64,000 nucleotides of DNA. It comes from an uncultured Candidatus Entotheonella sp. Its GTDB lineage: Bacteria; Tectomicrobia; Entotheonellia; Entotheonellales; Entotheonellaceae. The DNA lies in contig OY282375.1 in assembly GCA_958295825.1 (NCBI GenBank), forward strand, positions 496,001 to 560,000. The letters run 5' to 3'. The stretch's first letter is position 1. Each line of letters opens with the position of its first letter. The translations under genes were made by a program, and so were the position numbers. The notes below the pieces were generated by a model, which saw only the letters and a list, made by a program, of their open reading frames with translations, ran no database searches and was not told the origin of the DNA. Shown piece after piece: positions 8,143 through 16,139 of this stretch.

Positions 8143-8976
8143 ATGACACGTATCGGACTCCTTCACCCTGGAGCGATGGGCGCTTCCGTGGGGGCTGCGG
8201 TGAACGACAACGGACACACCGTGCTGTGGGCCTCTCAAGGCCGGTCTGCGGCCACGCAGGAGCGAGCGCGACGTGGTGAACTGCAAGATGTTGCTACGGT
8301 GCCGGAGGTTCTGGCGTCGAGCGAGATTGTGTTGTCCGTCTGTCCGCCGCACGCCGCCGAGGACGTGGCCGCCGAGGTCGCCGAAAGCGGCTTTGCGGGT
8401 TTGTACGTCGACTGCAACGCCGTATCGCCGGAGCGTACGCGCGGCATTCAGCGGATCGTCGAGAAGGGCGGCGCGGACTATGTCGATGGCGGTATCATCG
8501 GCGGACCGGCCTGGACGCGCGAAGCCGGGACCCGTCTGTATCTGTCCGGCCTGCGAGCCGGGGAGGTGTCGGCGTGTTTTGCGGATAGTCCTTTGTCTGC
8601 CCCGGTCATCTCCGAGCGCATCGGCGCCGCCTCGGCGCTCAAAATGGGTTACGCCGCTTTCACCAAGGGCAGCACGGCCCTGTTGACCGCCATCCTCGGC
8701 ATGGTCGAGAAAGAAGGTGTACGGGCCGATTTGGCGCGTCAATGGGGTGACGCCTTCACGGCCCAAACCGTGCGGCGTGTCTGTGACAACACCGCCAAGG
8801 CATGGCGTTTCGAGGGCGAGATGCACGAGATTGCGGCGACGTTCCACGCGGCCGGCTTGCCGGGCGGATTTCATCAAGCGGCGGCCGAAGTCTTCCGGCG
8901 GCTTGCCGGTTTCAAGGACCACGCCGGGCCGCCGGATATCGAAGCGGTATTGGAAGCCTTGCTGAAGCAGGAATAA
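8143..8976 (+). CDS. NAD(P)-dependent oxidoreductase (beta-hydroxyacid dehydrogenase-like, DUF1932)
   Basis: A 277-residue protein with an N-terminal Rossmann fold (IGLLHPGAMGASVGAAV matches the G.G.MG dinucleotide loop of 3-hydroxyisobutyrate and 6-phosphogluconate dehydrogenases) and a second helical domain holding the family's catalytic Lys region (SALKMGYAAFTKG), typical of DUF1932 proteins. The substrate is unknown. It heads a four-gene run with short gaps (MOSC protein, two enoyl-CoA hydratases), suggesting a role in catabolism of a branched or hydroxylated acid. The ATG at 8143 lacks a strong Shine-Dalgarno site (GAAGGACGGGAC). Confidence 0.75.
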   Translation: MTRIGLLHPGAMGASVGAAVNDNGHTVLWASQGRSAATQERARRGELQDVATVPEVLASSEIVLSVCPPHAAEDVAAEVAESGFAGLYVDCNAVSPERTRGIQRIVEKGGADYVDGGIIGGPAWTREAGTRLYLSGLRAGEVSACFADSPLSAPVISERIGAASALKMGYAAFTKGSTALLTAILGMVEKEGVRADLARQWGDAFTAQTVRRVCDNTAKAWRFEGEMHEIAATFHAAGLPGGFHQAAAEVFRRLAGFKDHAGPPDIEAVLEALLKQE

Positions 8977-9004
8977 CGAGAATAAGAGGAAAGGAACGAA
9001 CAGG

Positions 9005-9448
9005 ATGAGCGGTCAAGCGACATTGCAGGGCATCGCGGTGCGCGGCGCGAGCCGCGCTCCCATGCGGGAAGTGCAGGAAGCCAGCGTGACGGTGACGGAT
9101 GGCATTGTGGAGGATTACCGCGGCACCGGCCTGCGGCAGGTCACCTTCATCGACGCCGGGCAGTGGCGACAGGTGGTGGGGGAGCTGGGCGTGGATTTGC
9201 CGTGGCACACGCGCCGCGCCAATTTGCTGGTCGACGGCCTTGATCTGCCGGCTACGGTCGGCGGCCGTTTGCGCATTGGCGAATGCTTGTTCGAGATCCA
9301 TGGGGAAACGGAGCCCTGCGAACGCATGGACGAATTGCAGGCCGGCTTGCGCACGGGATTGGCCCCGGAGATGCGCGGCGGGGTGTGGGGCAAGGTGCTG
9401 GAGAGTGGCCACTTGCGGGTGGGTCAGTCCGTCGAGATCTCGGAATAG
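9005..9448 (+). CDS. MOSC domain-containing protein
   Basis: A 147-residue single-domain protein. The MOSC signature is visible as RQVTFIDAGQW, the GE..FEI.GET.PC segment with the invariant Cys (TEPCERMDE) and GVWGKVLESGHLRVGQ near the C terminus. MOSC domains carry sulfur or the molybdenum cofactor sulfurase C-terminal function. The stand-alone family resembles YiiM. It sits between a dehydrogenase and enoyl-CoA hydratases, an unusual setting, and its partner is unclear. Confidence 0.8.
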   Translation: MSGQATLQGIAVRGASRAPMREVQEASVTVTDGIVEDYRGTGLRQVTFIDAGQWRQVVGELGVDLPWHTRRANLLVDGLDLPATVGGRLRIGECLFEIHGETEPCERMDELQAGLRTGLAPEMRGGVWGKVLESGHLRVGQSVEISE

Positions 9449-9466
9449 GTGGGGGCGAGGTTCTTC

Positions 9467-10243
9467 ATGGCTGAAAGCGTCCTGTACGACAAGAACGAGC
9501 AGATCGTCACGATTACCTTGAATCGCCCCGAAGCGCTGAACGCGATCAATCGGCAACTGAAGCAGGAATTCATCGACGCGGTGCTGCAATTCGACCAGGA
9601 CGATGACGCCCGTGTGGCCATCGTTACCGGTGCCGGGCGGGCCTTCTGCGCCGGCCGGGACCTGAAGGAGCGCATGTCCGACAACACTGCCGGAGTGCAG
9701 GCGCGGGCTAGTGACAGTTTGGGCAATGAGAGCCTGTCGATGTTTCCGCGTATCTGGAAGCCGGTTATTGCCGCCATCAATGGATATGCCATGGCCGGGG
9801 GCTGGGCCATCGCCCAGATGTGCGACCTGCGTCTGGCTGCCGACGATGCCAAGCTGGGCATTACGGAATCGCGCTGGAGCTTGCTGCCGCCGTTCGCGGC
9901 CCAGCTCGCCCGGCTTATTCCGATGGCCAACGTTCTGGAGTTGGTTTTCACGGCGGAGCCGATAACCGCCCAGCGCGCTTGTGAAATTGGCTTTGTGAAC
10001 AAGGTGGTGCCGAAAGACCGGCTGATGGACGAGGCCCTGGAACTGGCGCGGCGTATGGTCCGCAATGCCCCGTTGTCGCTGCGCATGTTCAAGGAGTTGG
10101 CCTACCGCGGCCAGGAAATGGGCGAGCGGGAAATCGCGGCGCTGACGCGCGCCATGTATGATCAGTTGCTGGTGAGCGAGGATGCCAAGGAGGGGCCGCG
10201 GGCTTTCGCCGAGAAGCGGGCGCCACAATGGAAAGGCCAGTAG
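9467..10243 (+). CDS. Enoyl-CoA hydratase/isomerase family protein (first of two)
   Basis: A 258-residue crotonase-fold protein. The oxyanion-hole segments are clear: AFCAGRDLKE early and INGYAMAGGWAIAQMCDLRLAA mid-protein. The start at 9467 is chosen because GGGGCGAGG lies just upstream; a second in-frame start 18 nt earlier is weaker. The catalytic region has E (TESRW) near the position of the second glutamate of hydratases. The substrate is unknown. A paralogue follows at 10304, so the two probably act in sequence or on different acyl-CoA chains. Confidence 0.85.
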   Translation: MAESVLYDKNEQIVTITLNRPEALNAINRQLKQEFIDAVLQFDQDDDARVAIVTGAGRAFCAGRDLKERMSDNTAGVQARASDSLGNESLSMFPRIWKPVIAAINGYAMAGGWAIAQMCDLRLAADDAKLGITESRWSLLPPFAAQLARLIPMANVLELVFTAEPITAQRACEIGFVNKVVPKDRLMDEALELARRMVRNAPLSLRMFKELAYRGQEMGEREIAALTRAMYDQLLVSEDAKEGPRAFAEKRAPQWKGQ

Positions 10244-10303
10244 CAGCGGGGGGCTCCCTGCGTTTTGAGAGCATATTAAGATTAAACGGACTCTGAGGTA
10301 GAT

Positions 10304-11092
10304 ATGTCGTACACAACGCTTTTGTTTGACGTTCGTGACGGGGTGGCGCGTATTACATTGAACCGGCCTGACGCCGCCAACGCCGTCGACACCGAGCTGG
10401 CCAGGGATCTCATGTACGCGGCTATGCAGTGCAGCGAGGACGCCGGGATTCGCGCCGTTATCATCACGGGGAACGGCTCGATGTTCTCTGCCGGTGGTGA
10501 CTTGAAGGGGTTCGGGGCGCAGGGCGACAATCTGCCGTATCACCTGAAGGAAGTGACGACCTATTTCCACGCCGCGGTGTCGCGCTTCATGCGAATGGAC
10601 CCGCCGGTGGTGGCGGCTGTCAACGGTATGGCGGCCGGTGCCGGCATGAGTTTGGCGTGCGGCGCCGACATCGTATTGGCAGCCCAATCGGCCCGTTTCA
10701 CGATGGCCTACACCCGCGCCGGACTGACGCCGGACGGCTCGTCTACGTATTACCTGCCGCGCATTGTTGGCCTGAAACGGGCCTTGGAGTTGACCCTGAC
10801 CAACCGCATGCTGTCGGCGCAGGAGGCGTGCGAGTGGGGGTTGGTGACTCGAGTCGTGCCGGATGCCCAGCTTCAGGAAGAAGCCGGCGCCTTGGCCGGA
10901 CAACTTGCCAGCGGCGCCACGAGGGCGTTGGGCATGGCGAAGCGATTGTTGCACGGCGGCTGGACGGGCACCCTGGAAACACAAATGGAGCACGAGACGC
11001 AGGCCATTGCGGAATTGTCGCGCAGCGATGACGCCAAGGAGGGACTGAGCGCGTTTTTGGAGAAGCGTAAGCCGGCGTTCAAGGGACGCTGA
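10304..11092 (+). CDS. Enoyl-CoA hydratase/isomerase family protein (second of two)
   Basis: A 262-residue crotonase-fold protein with MFSAGGDLKGFG and VNGMAAGAGMSLACGADIVLA as oxyanion-hole signatures. The stretch FTMAYTRAGLTPDGSSTYYLPRIVG resembles PaaG-type isomerases, where an Asp takes over catalysis. It is 61 nt downstream of the first hydratase on the same strand. It converges with the dehalogenase gene, leaving an 18-bp gap. Confidence 0.85.
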   Translation: MSYTTLLFDVRDGVARITLNRPDAANAVDTELARDLMYAAMQCSEDAGIRAVIITGNGSMFSAGGDLKGFGAQGDNLPYHLKEVTTYFHAAVSRFMRMDPPVVAAVNGMAAGAGMSLACGADIVLAAQSARFTMAYTRAGLTPDGSSTYYLPRIVGLKRALELTLTNRMLSAQEACEWGLVTRVVPDAQLQEEAGALAGQLASGATRALGMAKRLLHGGWTGTLETQMEHETQAIAELSRSDDAKEGLSAFLEKRKPAFKGR

Positions 11093-11100
11093 CGGGGACT

Positions 11101-11115
11101 CTAATCCGACCTACA
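11101..11115. repeat. Half copy of a REP-like palindrome at a stop codon
   Basis: CTAATCCGACCTACA is identical to the right half of the palindrome at 45142-45173. As in that copy, the TAG stop of the leftward gene (here the dehalogenase) lies inside the CCTACA part. Confidence 0.5.
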
Positions 11116-11986
11116 GGTTGCGTAGCCAGTCGGCGATGGCTTGGCCGATCTCATCCGGGGCGTCTTCCTGGATAAAATGGATCCCCGACACCGTTACTTC
11201 CTTTTGATTCGGCCACGTGCGGCAAAACTCGCGCTGCTCGCCGACCAAGATGGCGCCGGGTTCGGCGTTGATAAATAACTTGGGGATAGGGGACTGCCGC
11301 AGCCACACGGCATAGTTGCCAACGATCTCGGTCACGTCCTCCGGCTCGCCTTCAATGGGGATCTCTCGGGGCCACGTCAAGGTGGGCCGCCGACCTTCCC
11401 CAAGCTCCAGGAAGGGCCGGCGATACTCCGCCATTTCCTCATCCGTGAGCTTCCGTTTGATCGATCCCGGCAGCACGCGCTCAATGAACAGGTTGTACGT
11501 GAGGATCATGGACTCGCCGTTAATGGAGCGGAACCCCTGGAAAATCTGCAGCGCCGCTTCCGGCCATTGTGTCCAGGTCAGCGGCTGCACGATGGCCTCC
11601 ATGTAGGCCAGCCCCTTGACGACGTGGCGGTGTCGATTGCCCCAATCGAAGCCGAGGGCCGATCCCCAGTCGTGCACCACGAACGTCACGTTGTCATTGA
11701 CGCCGACCGCTTCCAGAAAGGCGTCGAGGTACCGCCGGTGCTCCACAAAGCGGTATCGCTGCGGGCCACTGTCCTCCAGCTTGTCCGAATCCCCCATGCC
11801 GATGAGATCCGGCGCGATACAACGGCCGAGCCCGGTGAGGTGCGGGATGATACCGCGCCACAGATAGGATGAGGTCGGGTTGCCGTGCAACAGGACAATA
11901 GGGTCGCCCTCGCCGGCCTCGACGTAGGCCATGTTATGGTCCAGCACCTGTGCGTATTTTTTGGCAAGCGGTGATATGGCGGCCAT
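11111..11986 (-). CDS. dhaA: Haloalkane dehalogenase (LinB/DhaA-like, HLD-II type)
   Basis: A 291-residue alpha/beta hydrolase that hydrolyses carbon-halogen bonds to alcohol and halide. All expected residues are visible: Asn36 in HGNPTSSYLWR (halide), nucleophile Asp106 and halide-binding Trp107 in VVHDWGSALGFDW, acid Glu130 in YMEAI, and catalytic His270 in SGIHFIQED. Spacing matches LinB with an offset of two, and the region INAEPGAI is shared as well. The Glu after strand 6 places it in subfamily II. It is encoded 12 nt from an F420-type oxidoreductase gene transcribed the same way. The family call is firm; the natural substrate cannot be read. Confidence 0.92.
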   Translation of the reverse strand: MAAISPLAKKYAQVLDHNMAYVEAGEGDPIVLLHGNPTSSYLWRGIIPHLTGLGRCIAPDLIGMGDSDKLEDSGPQRYRFVEHRRYLDAFLEAVGVNDNVTFVVHDWGSALGFDWGNRHRHVVKGLAYMEAIVQPLTWTQWPEAALQIFQGFRSINGESMILTYNLFIERVLPGSIKRKLTDEEMAEYRRPFLELGEGRRPTLTWPREIPIEGEPEDVTEIVGNYAVWLRQSPIPKLFINAEPGAILVGEQREFCRTWPNQKEVTVSGIHFIQEDAPDEIGQAIADWLRNL

Positions 11987-11998
11987 CCTTCTCCCTTC

Positions 11999-12931
11999 CT
12001 ACAGCTTGCCGTTCAGGCTCTTGAGCAGCGCCCAGGTGCGCGCAATGGACGCCTCGGCGTTGTCGCCCACCGGAAAAATCGACGCCAGAAAGTCCGTCGC
12101 GCCCGCGGCGGCAAACGCCCGCAATTGCTGCTCCACCTGCGCCTCGTTTCCGACCACTGCAACATCCGCCGCTCGTTCCACGCCCTCGATGTCCAACAGG
12201 CGACGATAATTGAGCAGCTGTCCGTAGCGGTTGAAAATACCGTCGGCAACCTCATGCCCACCCTCCGGGCTGTCGGTCACGGCAATCGGCAGGCCGACGC
12301 ACACGCGCGGCTGCCCGCGTCCTGCCGATTTGGCCGCAGCGCTGATGCGCGGCACGATGTGCGATTCAATCGTCTTTCTTCCCGCCATCCAGGTGATGGT
12401 ACCGTCTGCTAGTTCGCCGGTAAGGCGCAACATGCGCGGCGCCAGGGCCGCCACCAGAACGGGAAACGGGGCGGTGTCCGGCACCTGCAGCTCCACCTTG
12501 ACGTTGTAGACATGGCCGCCGAAGTCTACCCGGCCTTCGCTGACCAGAGGCCGCAGCACCGACAGATATTCCTCCATGTGCTGTGCGGCGCCGTCATACG
12601 ACAGGCCCATCATGCCCTCGATCAGCGGCCGGTGGGACAGCCCGATGCCCAAAGCCAGCCGGCCATTACTGGCTCGCTGGGTGGTGAGGGCGTGCTGTGC
12701 CATGCCCAGCGGGTGAAACGGATAGGTTGGGACAACGGCCGTGCCGAGCTCGATACGGCTTGTCTGATGGCCGACGACCGCGAGGGCCGTCAATGCGTCG
12801 TAGCCGAACATCAACAAGTGCGGGACCCAGAAGTGACTGAAGCCGTCTGTCTCGGCCTGTTGCACCTGCTGCGTCAGGTTTTCCAGGTTGTCCACCTCAC
12901 GTCGGGCACCCGCAAATATTCCAATACGCAT
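11999..12931 (-). CDS. LLM-class flavin-dependent (probably F420) oxidoreductase
   Basis: A 310-residue TIM-barrel protein of the luciferase-like monooxygenase superfamily. Visible features are the N-terminal MRIGIF, AETDGFSHFWVPH, RIELGTAVVPTYPFHP and GRLALGIGLSH motifs. Overall it matches the actinobacterial F420-dependent subfamily rather than FMN luciferases. The start at 12931 has AAGGAT upstream; an ATG 15 nt earlier is possible. It is probably co-transcribed with the dehalogenase. CofG/CofH encoded at 47.8-50.2 kb make F420 use plausible. The reaction is unknown. Confidence 0.78.
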   Translation of the reverse strand: MRIGIFAGARREVDNLENLTQQVQQAETDGFSHFWVPHLLMFGYDALTALAVVGHQTSRIELGTAVVPTYPFHPLGMAQHALTTQRASNGRLALGIGLSHRPLIEGMMGLSYDGAAQHMEEYLSVLRPLVSEGRVDFGGHVYNVKVELQVPDTAPFPVLVAALAPRMLRLTGELADGTITWMAGRKTIESHIVPRISAAAKSAGRGQPRVCVGLPIAVTDSPEGGHEVADGIFNRYGQLLNYRRLLDIEGVERAADVAVVGNEAQVEQQLRAFAAAGATDFLASIFPVGDNAEASIARTWALLKSLNGKL

Positions 12932-13012
12932 GTCTTTATCCTTCATGTATTCGTGATGGTTGTAAAGCGGCGTCGAAAGGGAGGAGCCGTCACCGAGAAA
13001 TGACACGACAGT

Positions 13013-13046
13013 AGCCTCCCTGCCCAGGCGGGAGCAAGGAGGCTAT
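13013..13046. terminator. Hairpin in the gap between the XoxJ-like and LLM genes
   Basis: TAGCCTCC pairs with GGAGGCTA around an 18-nt loop. The downstream T run (GTTTTTAATT) is on the plus strand, whereas the gene ending here (13054) reads leftward, so the hairpin may act only weakly or in both directions. Confidence 0.4.
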
Positions 13047-13053
13047 CGTGTTT

Positions 13054-13884
13054 TTAATTGGATGGCGGGAAGAAAGGAACCCCATACTTGGCGACGATCT
13101 CCGCGATGCGACCGCTGGCCACAAGCTTTTCAAGCTCTTGGTTAAGCACTGCTTTCAGGTCCTGTTCCGTGCGCCGCACGGCAATCACTAGGCTGTACCG
13201 CATCCTGGGGTCGAGTTCAAACCCGTCGACAATCGCCAAGCCGCTGTCCGGGTTCTGATGAAGCCACCAGCCGGCCTTGGAGGCGAGCATGAGGCTGAAT
13301 TCGACGTCGCCCTTTTGCAGGGCCGCGAGGTTTTCCTCATTGAGGCGATAGGGATCGGTCTGGAAGCCGTCGCGGCTCAGAAACATGTCGCCGACGGTAA
13401 ACATGATCACACCGATCTTCGCGTCTTTGGCGTCCGCCAGCGCCTGAGGGCTGCGCCCGCCTTCCTTGCCGACAAGAACATAACCCGTGCCGAGGTAAGG
13501 CCGGGTGATTTCGAGTCGCTTTTCTTCATATTCGTCAATCAGGTCGTCATCGTTCGGCAGGCCCATGAAGAAGTCGCACTTGCCGTCGTTGATCGAGCGG
13601 CGCAGGGCGCGGCTGAGGCCACCTCGGGTGCCGGTGTCGGCCCAATGGTAGGCAATCGACAGGCCCATGCCTGTGGCGATTTCCTTGGCGATTTCGACGT
13701 CAAAGCCGGGTGTGTTCGGGTCCGGACTGGAGAAGGGCAGATTGTAGGGGTCAGCACAAGCAACGACGGTGCCACGTTCTTTGGCTTTCTCCAAGGCGGT
13801 CGGTGCGGCCGACGCCAAGCCCGCGCAGGCAATAAGGACGATCAAGACCCAAACGATGCTGCAGGTGTTTTGCCGTATCCGCAT
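13054..13884 (-). CDS. XoxJ/MxaJ-like periplasmic binding protein
   Basis: A 276-residue exported solute-binding-type protein. A signal peptide covers about residues 1-26 (SIVWVLIVLIACAGLASA). The mature part shows the family pattern of MxaJ/XoxJ: VVACADPYNLPFS, GFDVEIAKEIA, KCDFFMGLPNDDD, ITRPYLGTGYVLV. Such proteins assist or activate the periplasmic PQQ alcohol dehydrogenase and are not transporters in that role. It lies 75 nt downstream of the PQQ dehydrogenase gene on the same strand, which supports this reading. GAGGAA precedes the ATG. Confidence 0.82.
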   Translation of the reverse strand: MRIRQNTCSIVWVLIVLIACAGLASAAPTALEKAKERGTVVACADPYNLPFSSPDPNTPGFDVEIAKEIATGMGLSIAYHWADTGTRGGLSRALRRSINDGKCDFFMGLPNDDDLIDEYEEKRLEITRPYLGTGYVLVGKEGGRSPQALADAKDAKIGVIMFTVGDMFLSRDGFQTDPYRLNEENLAALQKGDVEFSLMLASKAGWWLHQNPDSGLAIVDGFELDPRMRYSLVIAVRRTEQDLKAVLNQELEKLVASGRIAEIVAKYGVPFFPPSN

Positions 13885-13959
13885 GAATGTTTCCTCAAAA
13901 AAACGTACTGCCATGGACGGTCGGGACCCATGGCAGCACAGGACGATCAGACGTTCAGA

Positions 13960-15726
13960 TTAGTGCAGGCCGAAAGCGATCAGGTGGCCGCCCTTCTGGT
14001 GCGTCTTTTTCCAGTTGTCGTCGAACATCTCGATGCCCGTCTGGGCCTGTCCGACCACGACCGCCAGCATCTGCTCGCCGTCGACCGTGAAGGTGTTCAC
14101 GCCGCCCATGACGGAGGAACCGCAGTAGAAGCTCCATAACTGCGCGCCGGTGGTGGCGTTGAATGCCTTGATGTAGCCTTCCGTGTCACCGGCAAACACC
14201 AGGTTTCCGGCCGTCGCGGTGACACTGCTGCGGAACGGCATCGGGTTGTTGTGCACCCAAACGAGCTCGCCATTCCGGGCGTTGATGGCGCGCAACTCGC
14301 CACCGCCGCCGTACCACTTCATGACCTTGATACCCAGGAAGGTCTCGCCGCGCGCATAACGCTCGCGCTTTGCCTGCAGGTCCATGCTATGGTCGCCGAA
14401 GGCGGGCACGTAGGCGATCTGGGTGTGCGGGTTGTAGGCCATGGGGTTCCATTCCTTGCCACCGAACAGGGCCGGGTAGATACCCTCGGTCACCTTGTCA
14501 TAACCAACGTCCATCTCCGGATAGGCGAAGATCGGCCGACCGGTCTCGGGATCGAAACCCCGGTTCCAGTTGACTTTACCCAGCGGCACGGCGTAGTTGA
14601 AACTGCCGTTGGTGCGGTCGATGGAGTAGAAATGCCCGTTACGGTCCGCGTGCAGCCAAACCTTCTGGCCGTCGATGTCGGCCAGGACGGTTTCGTTCAC
14701 GCCGTCGTAGTCATACGGATCGTTCGGGGTGTACTGGAAGTGGAACTTGATAGCTCCGGAATCCGGGTCCAGAACGACGGTGGAGTTGGTGTACAGGTTG
14801 TCGCCCGGGTGGGCATGACGATCCCACGGGCCAGGCTGGCCGACGCCCCAGTAGATGTTGTTCAACTCGGGGTCATAGGCTCCCGTCACCCACGCCGAGC
14901 CGCCGCCGTACTTGTAGGTGTCGCCCGGCCACGTGTCACCGCCCGGCTCGCCGGGGGCGGGGATGGTGTGCGTCTTCCACACTTCTTCGCCCGTCTCGGC
15001 GTCGCGCGCCGTGATGAAGCCGCGAATGCCGAACTCGGCGCCGGAGGTGCCGATGATGACCTTGCCGTCGACGGCCAAGGGCAGCAGGGTGAAGCTGTAG
15101 GAGGCTTTGTAATCGGCCACGGTGTGGTCCCAAATGACCTGACCGCTGGCGGAATCGAGGGCGACCAAGTGACCATCCAAGGTGGCAACGTAGAGGTTGG
15201 TGCCGTAGAGGGCCGGGCCGCGGTTGATCACGTCACAGCACAGATGCGGGAAGACGTCGCCCGGCAGCGGGTGGTCGTAGCGCCACACCGTGCGGCCGGT
15301 CCGGCCATCCACGCGGAAGACGTGATTGTAGGAGGAACTGACGAACAGGTTGCCGTTGAAGGCCATGGTCTGGCTGCCCTGGCTGTCCAGAACGCCAAAT
15401 GACAAGACCCATTTCGGCACCAGGTCTTTGACCGTCTCGGTGTTGATTTGGTCGAGTTGGCTGTAGCGGGTGTGTGAGTAATCCTTACCGTACAGGATCC
15501 AGTTATTGGGATCCTTGCCCGCGTTGAGGAGCATGGAATCGGTGATGACACCGGGGGAAACGTATCCTTCGAGGACTTCGATGCGCGGCCCTTCTTCCTC
15601 GCCTTCGATCTCTTCCGAGGTATAACGCGACGCGTCGTCATCCTGCGCCAGCACTGTCCCTCCCCAAGCGATAAGCAAGCCCATCGCCAGCAGGGCAATC
15701 AGCGACCTGAAATACTTACTAGACAT
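13960..15726 (-). CDS. PQQ-dependent alcohol dehydrogenase with lanthanide-type active site
   Basis: A 588-residue periplasmic quinoprotein with a signal peptide (residues 1-27) and an eight-bladed beta-propeller of tryptophan-docking repeats (e.g. GQVIWDHTV, GEEVWKTHT, GELVWVHN). The vicinal Cys163-Cys164 disulfide (HLCCDV) and metal ligand Glu231 (SGAEFG) are present. The catalytic Asp339 is followed two residues later by Asp341 (DPYDYDGVNE); this Asp-x-Asp is the signature of lanthanide-dependent XoxF, ExaF and PedH enzymes. The usual metal-binding Asn in GxGNPxPW is Gln297 here (GVGQPGPW). No cytochrome c (CxxCH) gene adjoins. The substrate (methanol or a longer alcohol) is undetermined. 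AAGGAGAGAG precedes the ATG. Confidence 0.88.
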   Translation of the reverse strand: MSSKYFRSLIALLAMGLLIAWGGTVLAQDDDASRYTSEEIEGEEEGPRIEVLEGYVSPGVITDSMLLNAGKDPNNWILYGKDYSHTRYSQLDQINTETVKDLVPKWVLSFGVLDSQGSQTMAFNGNLFVSSSYNHVFRVDGRTGRTVWRYDHPLPGDVFPHLCCDVINRGPALYGTNLYVATLDGHLVALDSASGQVIWDHTVADYKASYSFTLLPLAVDGKVIIGTSGAEFGIRGFITARDAETGEEVWKTHTIPAPGEPGGDTWPGDTYKYGGGSAWVTGAYDPELNNIYWGVGQPGPWDRHAHPGDNLYTNSTVVLDPDSGAIKFHFQYTPNDPYDYDGVNETVLADIDGQKVWLHADRNGHFYSIDRTNGSFNYAVPLGKVNWNRGFDPETGRPIFAYPEMDVGYDKVTEGIYPALFGGKEWNPMAYNPHTQIAYVPAFGDHSMDLQAKRERYARGETFLGIKVMKWYGGGGELRAINARNGELVWVHNNPMPFRSSVTATAGNLVFAGDTEGYIKAFNATTGAQLWSFYCGSSVMGGVNTFTVDGEQMLAVVVGQAQTGIEMFDDNWKKTHQKGGHLIAFGLH

Positions 15727-15815
15727 ACTCTCTCCTTTACAGTGAAAACTGCAGTCTGCCTTGCAACAGTTCCTCACTCAAACCACGTCTGGGTTGAATG
15801 AACCCCTTTCGATCA

Positions 15816-15849
15816 CTGGACCTCGGAGCCAACGCTGCCGTGGGTCCAG
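15816..15849 (-). promoter_or_regulatory. Hairpin in the long 5' leader of the PQQ dehydrogenase
   Basis: CTGGACC pairs with GGTCCAG, with further possible pairing inside (CGG with CCG). It lies between the candidate promoter at 15882-15910 and the start at 15726, inside a predicted leader of about 150 nt. Confidence 0.35.
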
Positions 15850-15881
15850 CTTTGCTGAGGGCCTGTCGACTTGCGGCGCAT

Positions 15882-15910
15882 ATTTAGCCGTGTTCATTAC
15901 GGCGTGTCAA
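15882..15910 (-). promoter_or_regulatory. Candidate promoter for the PQQ dehydrogenase
   Basis: On the minus strand, a perfect -35 TTGACA, a 17-bp spacer and a weak -10 CTAAAT. It lies in the 413-bp divergent region 15727-16139, which holds only the regulatory elements listed here. Confidence 0.4.
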
Positions 15911-16003
15911 CAGGAAAAATTGGGCGGCGTGAAGACGTTCCCAGCACCGCGCGGCGGCGGGGAGTGACTTTCAGAGAGCGGTGGCGAGAGCCAAACCTTG
16001 GTC

Positions 16004-16032
16004 TTGACAGTGCCAAGCGAATTTGCACTAAT
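16004..16032 (+). promoter_or_regulatory. Promoter for the secreted cyclase-family gene
   Basis: A perfect TTGACA, a 17-bp spacer and ACTAAT (4 of 6 matches), leaving a leader of about 100 nt before the ATG at 16140. Confidence 0.5.
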
Positions 16033-16045
16033 GCGTACTCATCGG

Positions 16046-16105
16046 CCGGGTGTTGCCCGGACGCCTGTCTTTCAGATGGGGCACGGCCTGTGAAGGCGTG
16101 GCCCC
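16046..16105 (+). promoter_or_regulatory. Structured leader with two hairpins
   Basis: The first hairpin is CCGGG-TGTTG-CCCGG (16046-16060). The second is GGGGC-ACG...CGT-GGCCCC enclosing GCC-TGTGAA-GGC (16078-16105), followed by CTTGAACCTG. The 3' end recalls the thi-box, but the rest of that motif is missing. It could be an uncharacterised cis-regulatory RNA. Confidence 0.35.
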
Positions 16106-16139
16106 TTGAACCTGTTGAGAGCTAGGGTAAGGAGAGAGG

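Noticed and set aside
8912..10993. 693-codon minus-strand frame opposite the MOSC and enoyl-CoA hydratase genes
   Set aside because: The plus-strand proteins have clear family motifs throughout; the minus frame has none.
16078..16139. TPP (thi-box) riboswitch
   Set aside because: Only the CTTGAACCTG segment resembles the motif. The CUGAGA and GGAUAAUxCCxGCG parts are missing, and the downstream gene has no thiamine link.
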